Assembly (NCBI GenBank): GCA_963785755.1
Contig: CAWAXG010000039.1
Location: 496,001 to 560,000 of the forward strand
Direction: 5' to 3'
Length of the DNA: 64,000 bases
From: JACCXG01 sp963785755
Lineage (GTDB): Bacteria; Acidobacteriota; Vicinamibacteria; Vicinamibacterales; 2-12-FULL-66-21
Part shown: piece by piece, positions 38,121 through 47,629 of the stretch
Position numbering within the stretch: position 1 is the stretch's first letter
Layout: every line of letters starts with the position of its first letter
The notes under the pieces: model-generated
Told to the model about the DNA's origin: nothing
What the model saw: only the letters and a program-made list of their open reading frames with translations
The model's database searches: none
Program-made: the position numbers and the translations under genes

Positions 38121-40521
38121 ATGAGCGATACCCCCGGCGACCGTCCGCGGCAGAACACAGGCGTGTCCCGCCGCGTCTTCCTTCACTCGACGAGCGTTCT
38201 CCCCGCGGCCCTCGCATCCCCCGAGCTGCTGCGGCCTTCCGATGCCATGACGACACCGCGCGCCGCTCTCGGCGGGCAGGCAGGCGAACCCTGCGAATCG
38301 CGCCTGCCGATTGTCGGCGCCGTGCCGTTGCAACCGTTGGTCGCACAGGTCACGCGGTTGATCGCCGCCGCAGAGTTCCTGGGCGCGCCCCTTCCTCCGG
38401 ACCACCAGCGCGAGCTCGAGGTGGCGTTCAAAACGGCCAACGAGGCGTCGGCAGTGACCGCGATTCAACGCGTGCTCGACTGCCATTGCCTCGTGGGGGT
38501 CGAATCAACCCGCAGATGCGCGTGAAAGTCGCACCAGGGCCCGCGAAACGCGAGCTCGTCGAGCACGGCTGGCGTCAGTTCCTCGTGAAGGTCCACAACG
38601 AGTCGGGCACGACGGCCGTCCTCCGCGGGATCAGCAGCCAGGCGCGGCGCCTCGCCGGCGCGATGCCCGACGAACTGTTGAGTCTCTGGCTCGATCTCCA
38701 GATGTTCGACAGCCAGCCGCTCACCAGGACGTTGAGCGGGCTCGCACTCGAATACCGCATCGTGCAGCTGTACAGCCGGGATCCCGGCCAGCGCGAGGCG
38801 AGCTTGACGTTCGATGTCGGGCAGGGGACACAGGACCTCGGATATCGCAACGAGGTCCCGATTCTCTTCACCATCCGGCCGGCGGAAACCGTGCCGTGGC
38901 GGGTGCGCGACGAAACGGGTGCGCCGACGGTCGCGGCATTCGTGATTCGCGACGCGCAAGGCCGCGTGTATCCGTCGCGCGCCAAGCGGCTGGCGCCCGA
39001 CTTCGCGTTCCACCCGCAGGTCTACCGGGCTGATGGCGAATTCATGAAGCTTCCGGCCGGCACGTACACGGTGGAGTACTGGCGCGGTCCGGAATCCATT
39101 ACGAAGACGCAGCCGCTCACGGTAGTGGAGTCAGCCGGCGGTGCGGGCGGCGGGAATGGTGGTGCGGCTCAGGGCGCGAGCTTTCAAATCGAACGGTGGA
39201 TCGATCCCGCGAAGTTCGGGTGGTGGTCGGGCGACCATCACATTCACGCCGCGGGCTGCGCTCACTACATGAATCCGACCGAAGGCGTCCACGCCGCGGA
39301 CATGGTTCGCCACACCCTTGGCGAGGACTTGAAGGTCGGGGCAAATCTGACCTGGGGTCCCGCTTTCGATACCAGAAGCAGTTCTTCACCGGTAGAGACG
39401 ATCCGTCTCTCGTCCGCCCTACTTGCTGCACTACGACGTCGAGGTCTCGGGCTTTGGCTCGCATCAGTCCGGTCATCTGGTGCTCTTGCGCCTGAACGAG
39501 CAGATTTACCCGGGCGGCACTCCTATGAGCACTGGCCAACCCTCGGCCTCAATACGCTGCGCTGGGCCAAGCGCCAGGGCGCGGTGTGCGGCCCGGCGCA
39601 TTCGGGATTGGGCCTCGAGGTGAACTCGTCGGAACTGCCGAACTACATCGTGCCGCCGTTCAACGGCATCGGCGCGAACGAATACATCGTTGACGTCACG
39701 CACGAGGTGCCTGGGCCCGATGGCAAGCCGGTTCCCGCGGTGGACTTCATCTCTACCGTGGATACGCCCTACGTGTGGGAGCTGAACATCTGGTACCACA
39801 CGCTGAACGTGGGCTTCCGCACCCGGATCAGCGGCGAGACGGATTTCCCGTGCGTCTATGGCGAAAAGGTGGGGCTCGGGCGCTGGTACGTGAAGCTGGA
39901 CGGCAAGCTCGATTATGCCGATTGGTGCGAGGGCATTCACCGCGGCCGAAACTACGTCGGCGACGGCCGAAGCCATCTGCTCGACTTCGCCGTCAATGAC
40001 GTCCGAATGGGCGAGAACGGCAGCGAACTGCGACTGTCTGCCGCCGGCCGCGTGAAGGTGCAGGTCCGCGCGGCGCGTTCTTGAACGAGAAGCCCAATCC
40101 CGAACGCGGGAGGCGCCGCTACCAGGAACAGCCATACTGGGACATCGAGCGCGCCCGCATCGGGGACACACGCGAAGTCGCGGTGGAGCTCGTCGTCAAC
40201 GGGTATCCCGTCGCGAAACAGACTCTCGTCGCCGACGGCGCGCTGCGCGATCTGACGTTCGAGACGAAAATCGAGCGCAGCAGCTGGGTGGCGGTGCGCA
40301 TCCTGCCGTCGTCGCACACGAATCCCGTCTGGGTGCTGGTTGAGGGCAAGCCGATGCGCGCGTCGCGGCGGAGTGCCGAATGGTGTCTCAAGGGCGTCGA
40401 CCAGTGCTGGTCGCAGAAGGAGCGATTCATCAGGCGCGACGAGCTGGACCAGGCGAAAGCCGATTACGAGCACGCCCGACGGACGTATCAGAGACTGGTG
40501 AGCGAGTCTGACATCGAGTGA
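38121..40521 (+). CDS. Tat-exported CehA/McbA-type PHP metallohydrolase (five frameshifts)
   Basis: A predicted metal-dependent hydrolase of the CehA/McbA family (PHP fold). AGGAGGAG precedes ATG 38121; the twin-arginine signal is SRRVFLHSTSVLPAALASP. An N-terminal beta-rich region follows (QMRVKVAPGPAKRELVEHGW, LPAGTYTVEYWRGPES), then the PHP domain opening with WWSGDHHIHAAGCAHYMNP, which holds the first metal ligands. The frame changes near 38500, 39365, 39420, 39520 and 40079, and the pieces read QKQFFTGRDDPSLVRP, HYDVEVSGFGSHQSGHLVLL and SYEHWPTLGLNTLRWAKRQG in order. The C-terminal domain (RYQEQPYWDIERARIGDTRE) continues in the last frame. Substrate unknown; relatives hydrolyse carbamate-like bonds or are uncharacterised. 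Confidence 0.8.
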
Positions 40522-40610
40522 GACTCGGCCCCATGCCTCTTGCGCCAGACGCGGCATCCGTGGTGGGATCCGACCGCGATTCTTGCTTCGCGCGGGAGGG
40601 ACTTCATGTG

Positions 40611-41101
40611 ATGCCCCGTCAGCGTCAGCGTCAACGGCCGGCTGTACCAACAGGACGTCGAGCCGCGGCTCCTGCTCGTGCAGTTCCTCCGCGATGCCGG
40701 ATTGACTGGCACCAAGATCGGGTGTGACACCAGCCAGTGCGGAGCCTGCGCCGTCCTGATGGACGGCGTCGTCGTGAAGTCGTGCACCACGCTCGCCGTG
40801 CAGGCCGACGGCACGAGCGTCACCACGATCGAGGGGCTTGCGGATCGCGGCGAGCTCACGCCGCTGCAGGAAGTCGAGATCTGCGGTCTCGGCCCGTCGC
40901 AGGTGGCGGGCGCGGTCGGGTTCCAGGGTGGTCTGTGGGAAAGCGCGCTCGTCCGGGTCCACCCGACCGGCAAGGCGAACGTGTTCATCGGCGCGTCGCC
41001 GCACGGCCAGGGGGAGGAGACGACCTTCGCGCCTCCTCGATGGCGTGGCGCGGACGATGATGGATCGGTTCTACGCCTGCCTGGCGAAACAGGTGGAATA
41101 G
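40611..41101 (+). pseudogene. Collapsed aerobic CO-dehydrogenase-family operon: coxS-coxL-coxG fragments
   Basis: Three fragments of the molybdenum hydroxylase (CO-dehydrogenase-like) operon are joined in order. About 40611-40872 encodes the start of a CoxS-type [2Fe-2S] subunit (VNGRLYQQDVEPRLLL, then GCDTSQCGACAVLMDGVVVK with the plant-ferredoxin-like Cys motif and LTPLQE). From about 40873 it switches in frame to an internal CoxL piece (EICGLGPSQVAGAVGFQGG, HPTGKANVFIGASPHGQGEE). Near 41028, in the next frame, it switches to the C-terminus of a CoxG/SRPBCC protein (SRLLDGVARTMMDRFYACL), stopping at 41101. One extra C at 40614-40617 also breaks the coxS start. Several kilobases must have been lost. 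Not functional as it stands. Confidence 0.8.
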
Positions 41102-41146
41102 ATCCCTCGAGGCCTGTCGCGCGGCCGCGTCGCGGCGCGCGTTCGG

Positions 41147-43170
41147 TCATGCCTGCGGCCTTGTAGGTTTGAGCCGCTCGAGCGCGCGGGTCGCCCGCCC
41201 GATCCACGCGCTGTGCTTCGCCTCCGTGGCGGCCTCCAGCAGCTCGGTTGCCAGCTCGAAAGCCACTCCACGCTCGCCCTGGTGCTCGAACAGCTCCATC
41301 TGCGTCGCCAGGACCTGGGGTCGCAGGCCAGGGAGCCGCTCCGCGAGCGTGAGGGCTTCGCTCAGCGCCCCGTTCGCCTGGTCGGCGGAGCCACTGTAGT
41401 AGCACGCGCGCGCGTAGTCGCACAGCGCCAGGGCTAGCCGCGGACGGCGCAATGTCTCGCGGAAGATGGCGCATGCCGTCGAGAGCGGATCCACGGCGTC
41501 CGCGTCGCGACTGTCGAGCACATCGACCTGCCCGCGAGCCGCCAGCGCATCACCCCTGATGACGGGGAGCGAGAGATCCGTGGCGATCCGAAGCGCCTGC
41601 TCGGCCAGGTCGCGTGCGGTCGGGTAGCTCTTGGCAAGCCCAAGGAGCCGTGCCGCACGCGCGAGCGCCGCAGCCCGCCGCGGCTCGTCTCCCAGTTCTT
41701 GCGCGACGGCCACCGCAAGCCGGCAGGACCTGGACGCCTTTGTCCACGTTGCCGAGTTCCTCCGCGAACTCCGCGGCGAGCAGCGCCACCTCGTAGTTGG
41801 CGCGGTCGGGCCGCTCGCTCAGGTGCGCCGCGACGAGTTGCGCCAGGTTGCCGGTCACGTGCCCGTGCCCCAGTTTGAGCGCGAGCAGCCTCACCAGATC
41901 CGCCTGGCCTTCCGGCAGGCGTCCGAGATCGTCGCTTGCCGCCCGGGAGAGGAACTGGAAGGCATCGACGTACGCCGTGGCCTCCACGTCGTGCTGCCAC
42001 TCTGGCACCACTCCCGCGGCCACGGGGTCGATCGTGCCGATGAGCCCGCGATCCAGGAGCCGCCGGCCGAGGTTGTATTCGAACCGCCAGTACTGGGGCC
42101 GCAGCGCGTCTTCGGTGGACCGGTAGTAGCGGCGATAGAACATCAGGTAACGCAGGACGTTGTCGGCGTCGCTGTTGGCGTCGGCCAGCGCGGTGAACAT
42201 GTTCACCGCCGACACCGTGCCCAGCGAGTCGACCCAGGCCTCCGTCCGTTCCGTGAGCCGCTCCTGCCAGGGAGACGCTGCGGCGTCTGGCGGCGCCGCT
42301 GCCGCGTGCGCCCCCAGGCCGGTCGCCAGCGCGGCGAACCACTGCGGCAGCTAGCCTTCGACTTCGGAGCCGCGCGGGCCCCAGGCGTCGAGGAGCTTGC
42401 GCATCGGCGGCCGCGGTTTGGTCGCCGGGCAGGACCAGCGCGCAGAGGCCGGCGCCCCGAGCGGCGCCAGGACGCAGTCCGAGGTAGTCGGGGTCGTACG
42501 CGAGGTCGGCGCCAGAAAACCCGAGCATCAGGCATGGATACTGTTCCAGCAGGGCGGCGATGCTCTCTTCGAGCGCTTTCGGCCGCCCGGCGACACGCTG
42601 CGCAAGTGTGTCGACCATCGACGACGGATCGGTGACCGAGCCGTGCGCCTTGATGAGGGGCAGACCTTCCGGCGCGGGCGATCGCACCACGCCGGGCAGC
42701 GCGTCGAACGACTCCGCGGTCGCATAGACGCGGTACGGCGTCTGCCTCGCGTCGAGCGCCCGCTCGAGCAGGCAGTCGAAGTTGGTCGTGACGACCGCGC
42801 GTAGCACGCCTGCCGCGGCGAGACCGGCGAGCGCCACATGATTGGCGTTCCAGGCACTCGCGTCGAGCGCCTGCAGCACCCGGAAGTAATCGAGGCCGAC
42901 CTCCTCTTCCATCAGCTGCGCCATGAAATCCGGGGTGAAGGAGCGCAGCTGCTCACGTCGGCTGATGACTTCGGCGAACCGGTGCTCGACCCACGCTCCG
43001 CTCGTGTCCCGTACCAGCCGCCGGACGAGGGCCTGCAGCACGGCCAGGTTGAAGTCCCACCAGCTCGGGAGCGAGGACGGGGGCGCCATCGAGATTCCCG
43101 CGCCGCAGAGGACGACGAGTCCGCGGGCTGGGATGAGATCGGCGAAGTCGGGCGGGAGGGAGGCGGCCAT
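41147..43170 (-). CDS. SIR2-domain protein with TPR-like C-terminus (candidate antiphage NADase; broken frame)
   Basis: The N-terminal SIR2-like domain (about residues 1-235) has the NAD-binding loop LVVLCGAGISMAPP, TTNFDCLLERAL with the expected catalytic Asn130, KAHGSVTDPSS with His176, and LMLGFSGADLAYD. This matches the NADase-type SIR2 domains of defence proteins (ThsA, DSR) rather than classic deacetylases. The rest is helical, TPR-like: ALRPQYWRFEYNLGRRLLDR, RRAAALARAARLLGLAKSYP, ARACYYSGSADQANGALSEA. The frame shifts near 42425 and 41715, and an in-frame TAG lies at 42351-42353 between EVEG and LPQWFAALATG, so it is either damaged or carries assembly errors. It lies 13 bp after a MazF-like toxin gene on the same strand. 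Defence function is inference. Confidence 0.72.
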
Positions 43171-43182
43171 CTGCGTAATCCC

Positions 43183-43512
43183 TCAGTCGGCGCAACCCGT
43201 CGCGATCGCGAGGGCGCGACACACGTGCCGCATCTGTGCAGCGTCGAGCGCGCCAACGAACGAGACGAGTCTGGCGCGCTCGACCGTCTGCACGTGATCC
43301 AGATTGACGGCGGAGTCGGTCTTCAAGCCTTCCTTCGTGCCGACGAGTACCTCGCTCGGCAGGCCACGGCGTGTGGACGTGACAGGCACGACCATGACCG
43401 TGTGGAGCAGCGGAATCACTTCCTGGCGGGAGAGCACCAGAACCGGCCGCCGCTTGTCTGGCGCCTTGAAGCGGTAGGTCCAGATCTCGCCGCGGTTCAC
43501 GGCTCTGGCCAT
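43183..43512 (-). CDS. MazF/PemK-type toxin
   Basis: A 109-residue mRNA-interferase-like protein. It begins MARAVNRGEIWTYRFKAPDK, matching the MazF/PemK start (RGEIW), then RRPVLVLSRQEVIP, MVVPVTSTRRGLPSEVLVG and LKTDSAVNLDHVQTVERARL, which cover the conserved strands and the Ser/Thr-containing loops. The gene overlaps its antitoxin partner by 16 bp and ends 13 bp before the SIR2-TPR gene, so the three could be one transcript. Cleavage specificity cannot be read from sequence. Confidence 0.87.
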   Translation of the reverse strand: MARAVNRGEIWTYRFKAPDKRRPVLVLSRQEVIPLLHTVMVVPVTSTRRGLPSEVLVGTKEGLKTDSAVNLDHVQTVERARLVSFVGALDAAQMRHVCRALAIATGCAD

Positions 43513-43727
43513 ACGCCCTCGTGCTCCCAGCCCTCGAACTCGCGCAGCCCGCGGGCGCGGCCGTAGCCACGGGCGTACGATTCGGCGATCGACCGTTTGC
43601 GCCGCCGGCGGAGGTACTCGTCAGCAGCCCGGCGGAGCACTGCCGAGCGGCCATCACGTTGTACTTCCTCGTCCGCGTCCAGCCGGGCGAGCAGGGCGTC
43701 ATCCAGCGTGACTTGTATAGCCTTCAT
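43497..43727 (-). CDS. Ribbon-helix-helix antitoxin of the MazF-like toxin
   Basis: A 76-residue protein starting MKAIQVTLDDALLARLDADE, a typical ribbon-helix-helix opening (beta strand then amphipathic helix), continuing RSAVLRRAADEYLRRRRKRS and a tail REFEGWEHEGVWPEP that would wrap the toxin. The frame is open upstream as far as MYGISIY, so ATG 43748 is an alternative start, but the conserved domain begins at 43727. The region before it is AT-rich, with TGTAT and ATACA half-sites 10 bp apart that may form a weak operator. Confidence 0.82.
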   Translation of the reverse strand: MKAIQVTLDDALLARLDADEEVQRDGRSAVLRRAADEYLRRRRKRSIAESYARGYGRARGLREFEGWEHEGVWPEP

Positions 43728-43777
43728 GTATATAGAAATACCATACATACAGTGATGGGATCGACGACGTTCCCGAG

Positions 43778-46457
43778 CTACCTGCTCACTCCTGCAGCCC
43801 AGTTGAGCACGACCGTCAGTGGTGTCGCCGCGGCCGGCGCAGGAGCCACATTGAAGAGGAAGCGCTTGCCGTCCGGTGAGACCTGATAGGAAGAGCGCGT
43901 GCCGCCGGCACGGACGGCGAACAGCCGTCTGACGCCGGTGACGCCGAACGTAGCACCTTCTCCGTTGACCGTTGCAGCCATCAGATCGGGTTCGGGTCCT
44001 TGGGTCAAATAGAAGAGCTCCTTCCCGTCCGGACTCCATCGTGGCTGGGTTCCACCATTCGCTGAGACCTGCCATTTGCTTGCCGCGACTCCCGCCTGAC
44101 CCGAGAACGGCGCAACGTAGATTTCGGGGCGGGTCGACTCGAAGGCTTGATACGCGATCCAGCGGCCATCGGGCGAGAACTGCGCCGAGCTCTGCGGAAA
44201 CGAGTCACCAAGAAACAGGAAGGGTTTCCGCTCAGTGCCGAGCGGAAGGATCCAGATGTCGCCACGCCCCGCGCTCATGTCCGTGTAGAGCACGTAACCG
44301 CCATCAGGCGACCAGTTGGTGAGGTAGTTCGTCAGCCTCACGTCGACAAGGGGGTTGGGCGCGCCCGCGCCTGTGGCGGCCTTCTGAAGAAAGGTCATGT
44401 CCCCGCTGCCCCGCTGCGAGCCGAACGCCAGCCGGCTCCCGTCGGGCGACCAGATCGGCGTGATGTCGTCACCTCCATCGAAGGTGAAGCGTGTTGCCAG
44501 GCCGTCGCGTTCGAGGTCGACCAGCCAGATGTCCTGGGTTTCGCCGACGAGCGTGACCGCAGCTTTCTTCCCGTCGGGCGACAGCACGAGGTCGCCATAG
44601 TTAGCCGCCGTGCCAACCGTCGCGAGCGCCTTCCCGGCCCGATCGAACCACGTCAGCTGCAGCGCGCCCGTCGAGACCGAGGTCTGATACGCGAGAACGC
44701 CGCCGGGCGACGCGGCGAAGAAACCATAGAACGGCCCGCCAAGCGTCTGGATGTTCTCGGCAATCGGAAACGGCGTCCCGCTCAGCGCGAGTCGATCTGG
44801 ATCGAATGGCTGCGCCATCAGCGACTGCGCGCTCATGAATAACAGGTGGCCCGCCGAATAGAGGACATTGGTGGAGTCCGACTCCCGCAGCGCCGTGCGC
44901 CCGGGGGAATCGAGCGACGCGACGAAGACCGCACCTGCCGTTGTTCCGCCGGTCACGCGGTAGAGGAAACGGCGGCCGTCGGGCAGGAACGAAGGTCTGG
45001 CGTGGCCGTTCTCGCCCTGGGCCAGCGTCGTCGCAGGTTGGGGCTGGCCGCCGGCTGCCGGGACCCTCTGGAGTGCGGTGCCGCCGCCGGCCGAGAAGAC
45101 GATGACCCCTTGTGGACTCCAGGCGCCGCTGAGCCCGGGCTGCGCGTCGCACAACGCGATCGGCGCACTGCCGGCCACGTCGATTTTCTTGAGCTTTCCA
45201 CCGGCGAAGAATGCCAGCGACCGGTTGTCCGGCGACCAGAACGGGGCCAGCCCACCCTCGGTGCCGGCGAGCCCGCGTGCTTCGAGCGTATCGAGGGAGC
45301 GTATCCAGATCCGCGATTCCAATCCCTTCTGAGCGACGAAGGCAACGTGGCGGCCGTCTGGCGATACAGAGAGTGCACCCGATCCCGCAACGCCGGTCAG
45401 CTGCAGCGGCAGGACCCATCCGTCCGGCGGTGACACGAGGAATCGCGTCGTCTCAACTCGTGGTGCGGGTCGCAGTGCCGTCGTCAGCGTGAACGCCAGC
45501 GCCGCGACCGTCACCACGGCCAGCACACCGCTCAGAATCCACGGCCGGCGGCTGCGGCTCGCGGGCGCCGCAACGGCCACGTCGCTGCCCGAATGCGTCG
45601 AGAGCGCCTCGAGCGCGAACGCGAGATCGCGCGTGCCGACTGAAACCGCGCCGCGGGATCTTCTCGAGCGCAGCGCTCGACGATGCGCGCGAGCGCCGGC
45701 GGAATGTGCCGCTCGGCCGACGGGCAGATCCGGCGGGTCCTCCTTGAGAATCGCCGTCATCGTGTCGGCGGCGGTGTCGCCGCTGGAACGCGCGCCGGCC
45801 CGACAGCATCTCGTAGAGGACGCAGCCGAACGCGAAGATGTCGGCGCGGTGATCGGCAGGCAGGCCGCGCACCTGCTCGGGCGCCATGTAGCCGACCGTG
45901 CCCATCACGATGCCCGGCATCGTGTCGGCGAACGTCGTCGACGCGCATCGGACGCGCGCGCGTCCGGCCCGTCGACTCGGCTCGACCTTGGCGAGCCCGA
46001 AGTCGAGAATCTTGACGCGGCCGTCGTCGGTGATGAAGATGTTCTCCGGCTTGAGATCGCGATGGACGATGCCCTTGTCGTGCGCGGCGGCCAGGCCGCG
46101 GGCGATCTGCGCCGCGTAATCGATCGACCTTGCGCGACCGGGATCGTCTCGCCGTGCGACAGGCGTTCCCGCAGCGACGTCGCCTTCGAGCAGCTCCGAG
46201 ACGATGTACGGCGCGCCGTCGTGCTGGCCGATGTCGTAGACCGCGAGGATGCCGGGATGATTCAGCGCGGCGGCGGCGCGGGCTTCCTGCTCGAAGCGGC
46301 GCAGCCGGTCGGCATCGGCGGCGAACGCAGGCGGCAGCACTTTGATGGCGACGTCGCGGCCGAGCCGCGGGTCGCGGGCCCGATAGACCTGGCCCATTCC
46401 ACCTTCGCCAAGTATCTCGAGGACGCGATACGGCCCAAGGGTATCGCCAGCGTTCAT
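43778..46457 (-). CDS. Ser/Thr protein kinase with PD40 beta-propeller (several frameshifts)
   Basis: Kinase domain from ATG 46457: LGEGGMGQVYRARDP, Lys39, IVHRDLKPENIFITDDG, ILDFGLAKVE and VGYMAPEQVRGL. Two compensating shifts (about 46185 and 46135) hide SLRERLSHGETIPVA; further shifts lie near 45770, 45715 and 45660, where AFQRDTAADTMTAILKEDPP and SAERHIPPALARIVE appear in alternate frames. The transmembrane helix is PWILSGVLAVVTVAALAFTL, then an intact propeller (GALSVSPDGRHVAFVAQKGL, PFWSPDNRSLAFFAGGKL, PIWSPDGSRLAFGSQRGSGD, AQFSPDGRWIAYQAFES). The start region shares 64 identical bases with the kinase at 35015. Confidence 0.85.
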
Positions 46458-46525
46458 CGCGTCCTCATGACTTGGCTATGGCGCGACCGATTCTCGTACG
46501 GTCCGAGGCGATCGCCGGTGTTCAT
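46454..46525 (-). CDS. Short leader ORF with kinase-like N-terminus, overlapping kinase start
   Basis: A 23-codon frame reading MNTGDRLGPYE, the usual opening of a PD40-kinase, then NRSRHSQVMRTR, ending in TGA that overlaps the downstream kinase ATG (ATGA). Its 3' part is almost identical in DNA to the leader at 34884-35018, while its 5' part differs, so each locus seems to have received the same block behind a different kinase stub. Translation is unproven. Confidence 0.5.
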   Translation of the reverse strand: MNTGDRLGPYENRSRHSQVMRTR

Positions 46526-46544
46526 TGTTCTAAAAGGAGGCCTG

Positions 46545-46574
46545 ATTATATGTCCGGTCTTCTATCGGTGTCCC
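46545..46574 (-). promoter_or_regulatory. Candidate sigma-70-like promoter for the kinase gene
   Basis: On the minus strand TATAAT (46545-46550) lies 18 bp from GGGACA (46569-46574), a weak -35 match. It is 20 bp upstream of the leader ORF. It rests on one good hexamer only. Confidence 0.3.
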
Positions 46575-46636
46575 GCCCGGATGTATAAACTACGCGCAAG
46601 CCGGATCCCTCACTACCCTCAAAATGGACCAACGCC

Positions 46637-47410
46637 ATGAAGTCACGCGTGATCGGAATCATGCTGCTCGTTGTCCTGGTCGCGGGCGGACTCGCTGGAC
46701 AGCAGCAATCGCCAGCAGCAGGGCAGAAGCCGCAGGGCGCGAAGCCACCAGCGCCCAAGCGCGCCGTCATCGTAACCGGGGAGAACTCCTTCAAGGGCCA
46801 CGTGTGGAAGGAGACGTCGGCGGAAATCAAGAACATCCTCGACGGCGGCAAGGACTTCCAGGACGTGGTGATCCAGCCCGATCCGAACTTCATCGCCAGC
46901 GACGAGTTCCTGACGTTCGACGTCGCCATCTTCGACTTCCGCAATCAGGACCCGCTCGCACAGGAAGAGAAAGTCGAGGCCAACCTGCTGAAGTTTCTCG
47001 GGCAGACGAAAGGTCTCGTCACCGTGCACTGGGCGAACGGCGCGTTTCCCTACTGGCCCGAGTACGTCAACATCGTCGGCCGCGCGCAGCTGAGCGTGCA
47101 CGATCGCCGCGGCCCGTTCACGGTGAAGATCGTCAATCCGAACCACCCGATCACGCGCGACCTCAAGGACTACGAGACGGACGACGAGCTGTTCTGGGAC
47201 ACGAAGATCGGCAATCGCACGATCACGACGCTGGCGGTGGCGACGTCGAACGTGCATTTCGCCGACTTTCCGATGGCGCTGGAGCTGCAGTACAACCGCG
47301 CGCGCGTCTTCAACACCAGCATGGGGCACGACGTGAAGGCGTTGAAGGTGCCGGGTACCGCGGAGTTGATTCGGCGCGGGACGGCATGGGCGGCGGGGAT
47401 CCTGCGGTAA
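46637..47410 (+). CDS. ThuA-like domain protein, exported
   Basis: A 257-residue protein of the ThuA (trehalose-utilisation) group, a class I glutamine-amidotransferase-like fold often found with sugar oxidoreductases and isomerases. It has a signal peptide (VIGIMLLVVLVAGGLAGQQQ). Conserved elements are KRAVIVTGENSFKGHVWKE, FLGQTKGLVTVHWANGAFPY, PNHPITRDLKDYETDDELFW and the end RVFNTSMGHDVKALK. Intact frame; no clear ribosome site upstream of ATG 46637. The following isomerase-like gene fits a sugar-metabolism context. Confidence 0.87.
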   Translation: MKSRVIGIMLLVVLVAGGLAGQQQSPAAGQKPQGAKPPAPKRAVIVTGENSFKGHVWKETSAEIKNILDGGKDFQDVVIQPDPNFIASDEFLTFDVAIFDFRNQDPLAQEEKVEANLLKFLGQTKGLVTVHWANGAFPYWPEYVNIVGRAQLSVHDRRGPFTVKIVNPNHPITRDLKDYETDDELFWDTKIGNRTITTLAVATSNVHFADFPMALELQYNRARVFNTSMGHDVKALKVPGTAELIRRGTAWAAGILR

Positions 47411-47469
47411 GCCGAGGCCACCCGAACCCGGCCAACGACGGCGCTGCCGCGCTGCACGACGGCACGATG

Positions 47470-47537
47470 GCACGACGGCACGACGTAGAGGTTTTCAACG
47501 GATCCTTCGTGCACTTCGTGACGTCGTGCCTTCGTGC
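47470..47537. repeat. Long inverted repeat within a CTTCGTG/CACGACG tract
   Basis: GCACGACGGCACGACGT (47470-47486) and ACGTCGTGCCTTCGTGC (47521-47537) are complementary at 16 of 17 positions with a 34-nt loop. The surrounding tract (47451-47540) repeats GGCACGA and CTTCGTG words. It sits between the ThuA-like and isomerase-like genes and may be a terminator or an intergenic repeat related to 32530-32640. Confidence 0.65.
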
Positions 47538-47629
47538 GGGCGCGAAGCGCAACTCGTATTTTCTGAGCAGGACGGTAGGACCGGAGCAGGCTGGTATAGT
47601 AGCGACCCATTAAGGATCAGGAGCTGCCC

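Noticed and set aside
37916..38500. Upstream extension of the CehA-like middle frame
   Set aside because: Residues before about 38500 in that frame are low-complexity; the genuine N-terminus with Tat signal is in the frame starting at 38121 behind AGGAGGAG.
46551..46589. A 12-codon ORF (MSGLLSVSRPDV) behind AAAAGGAGG on the plus strand
   Set aside because: Good ribosome-site text but far too short, no conservation evidence, and the same bases form a promoter-like TATAAT on the other strand.
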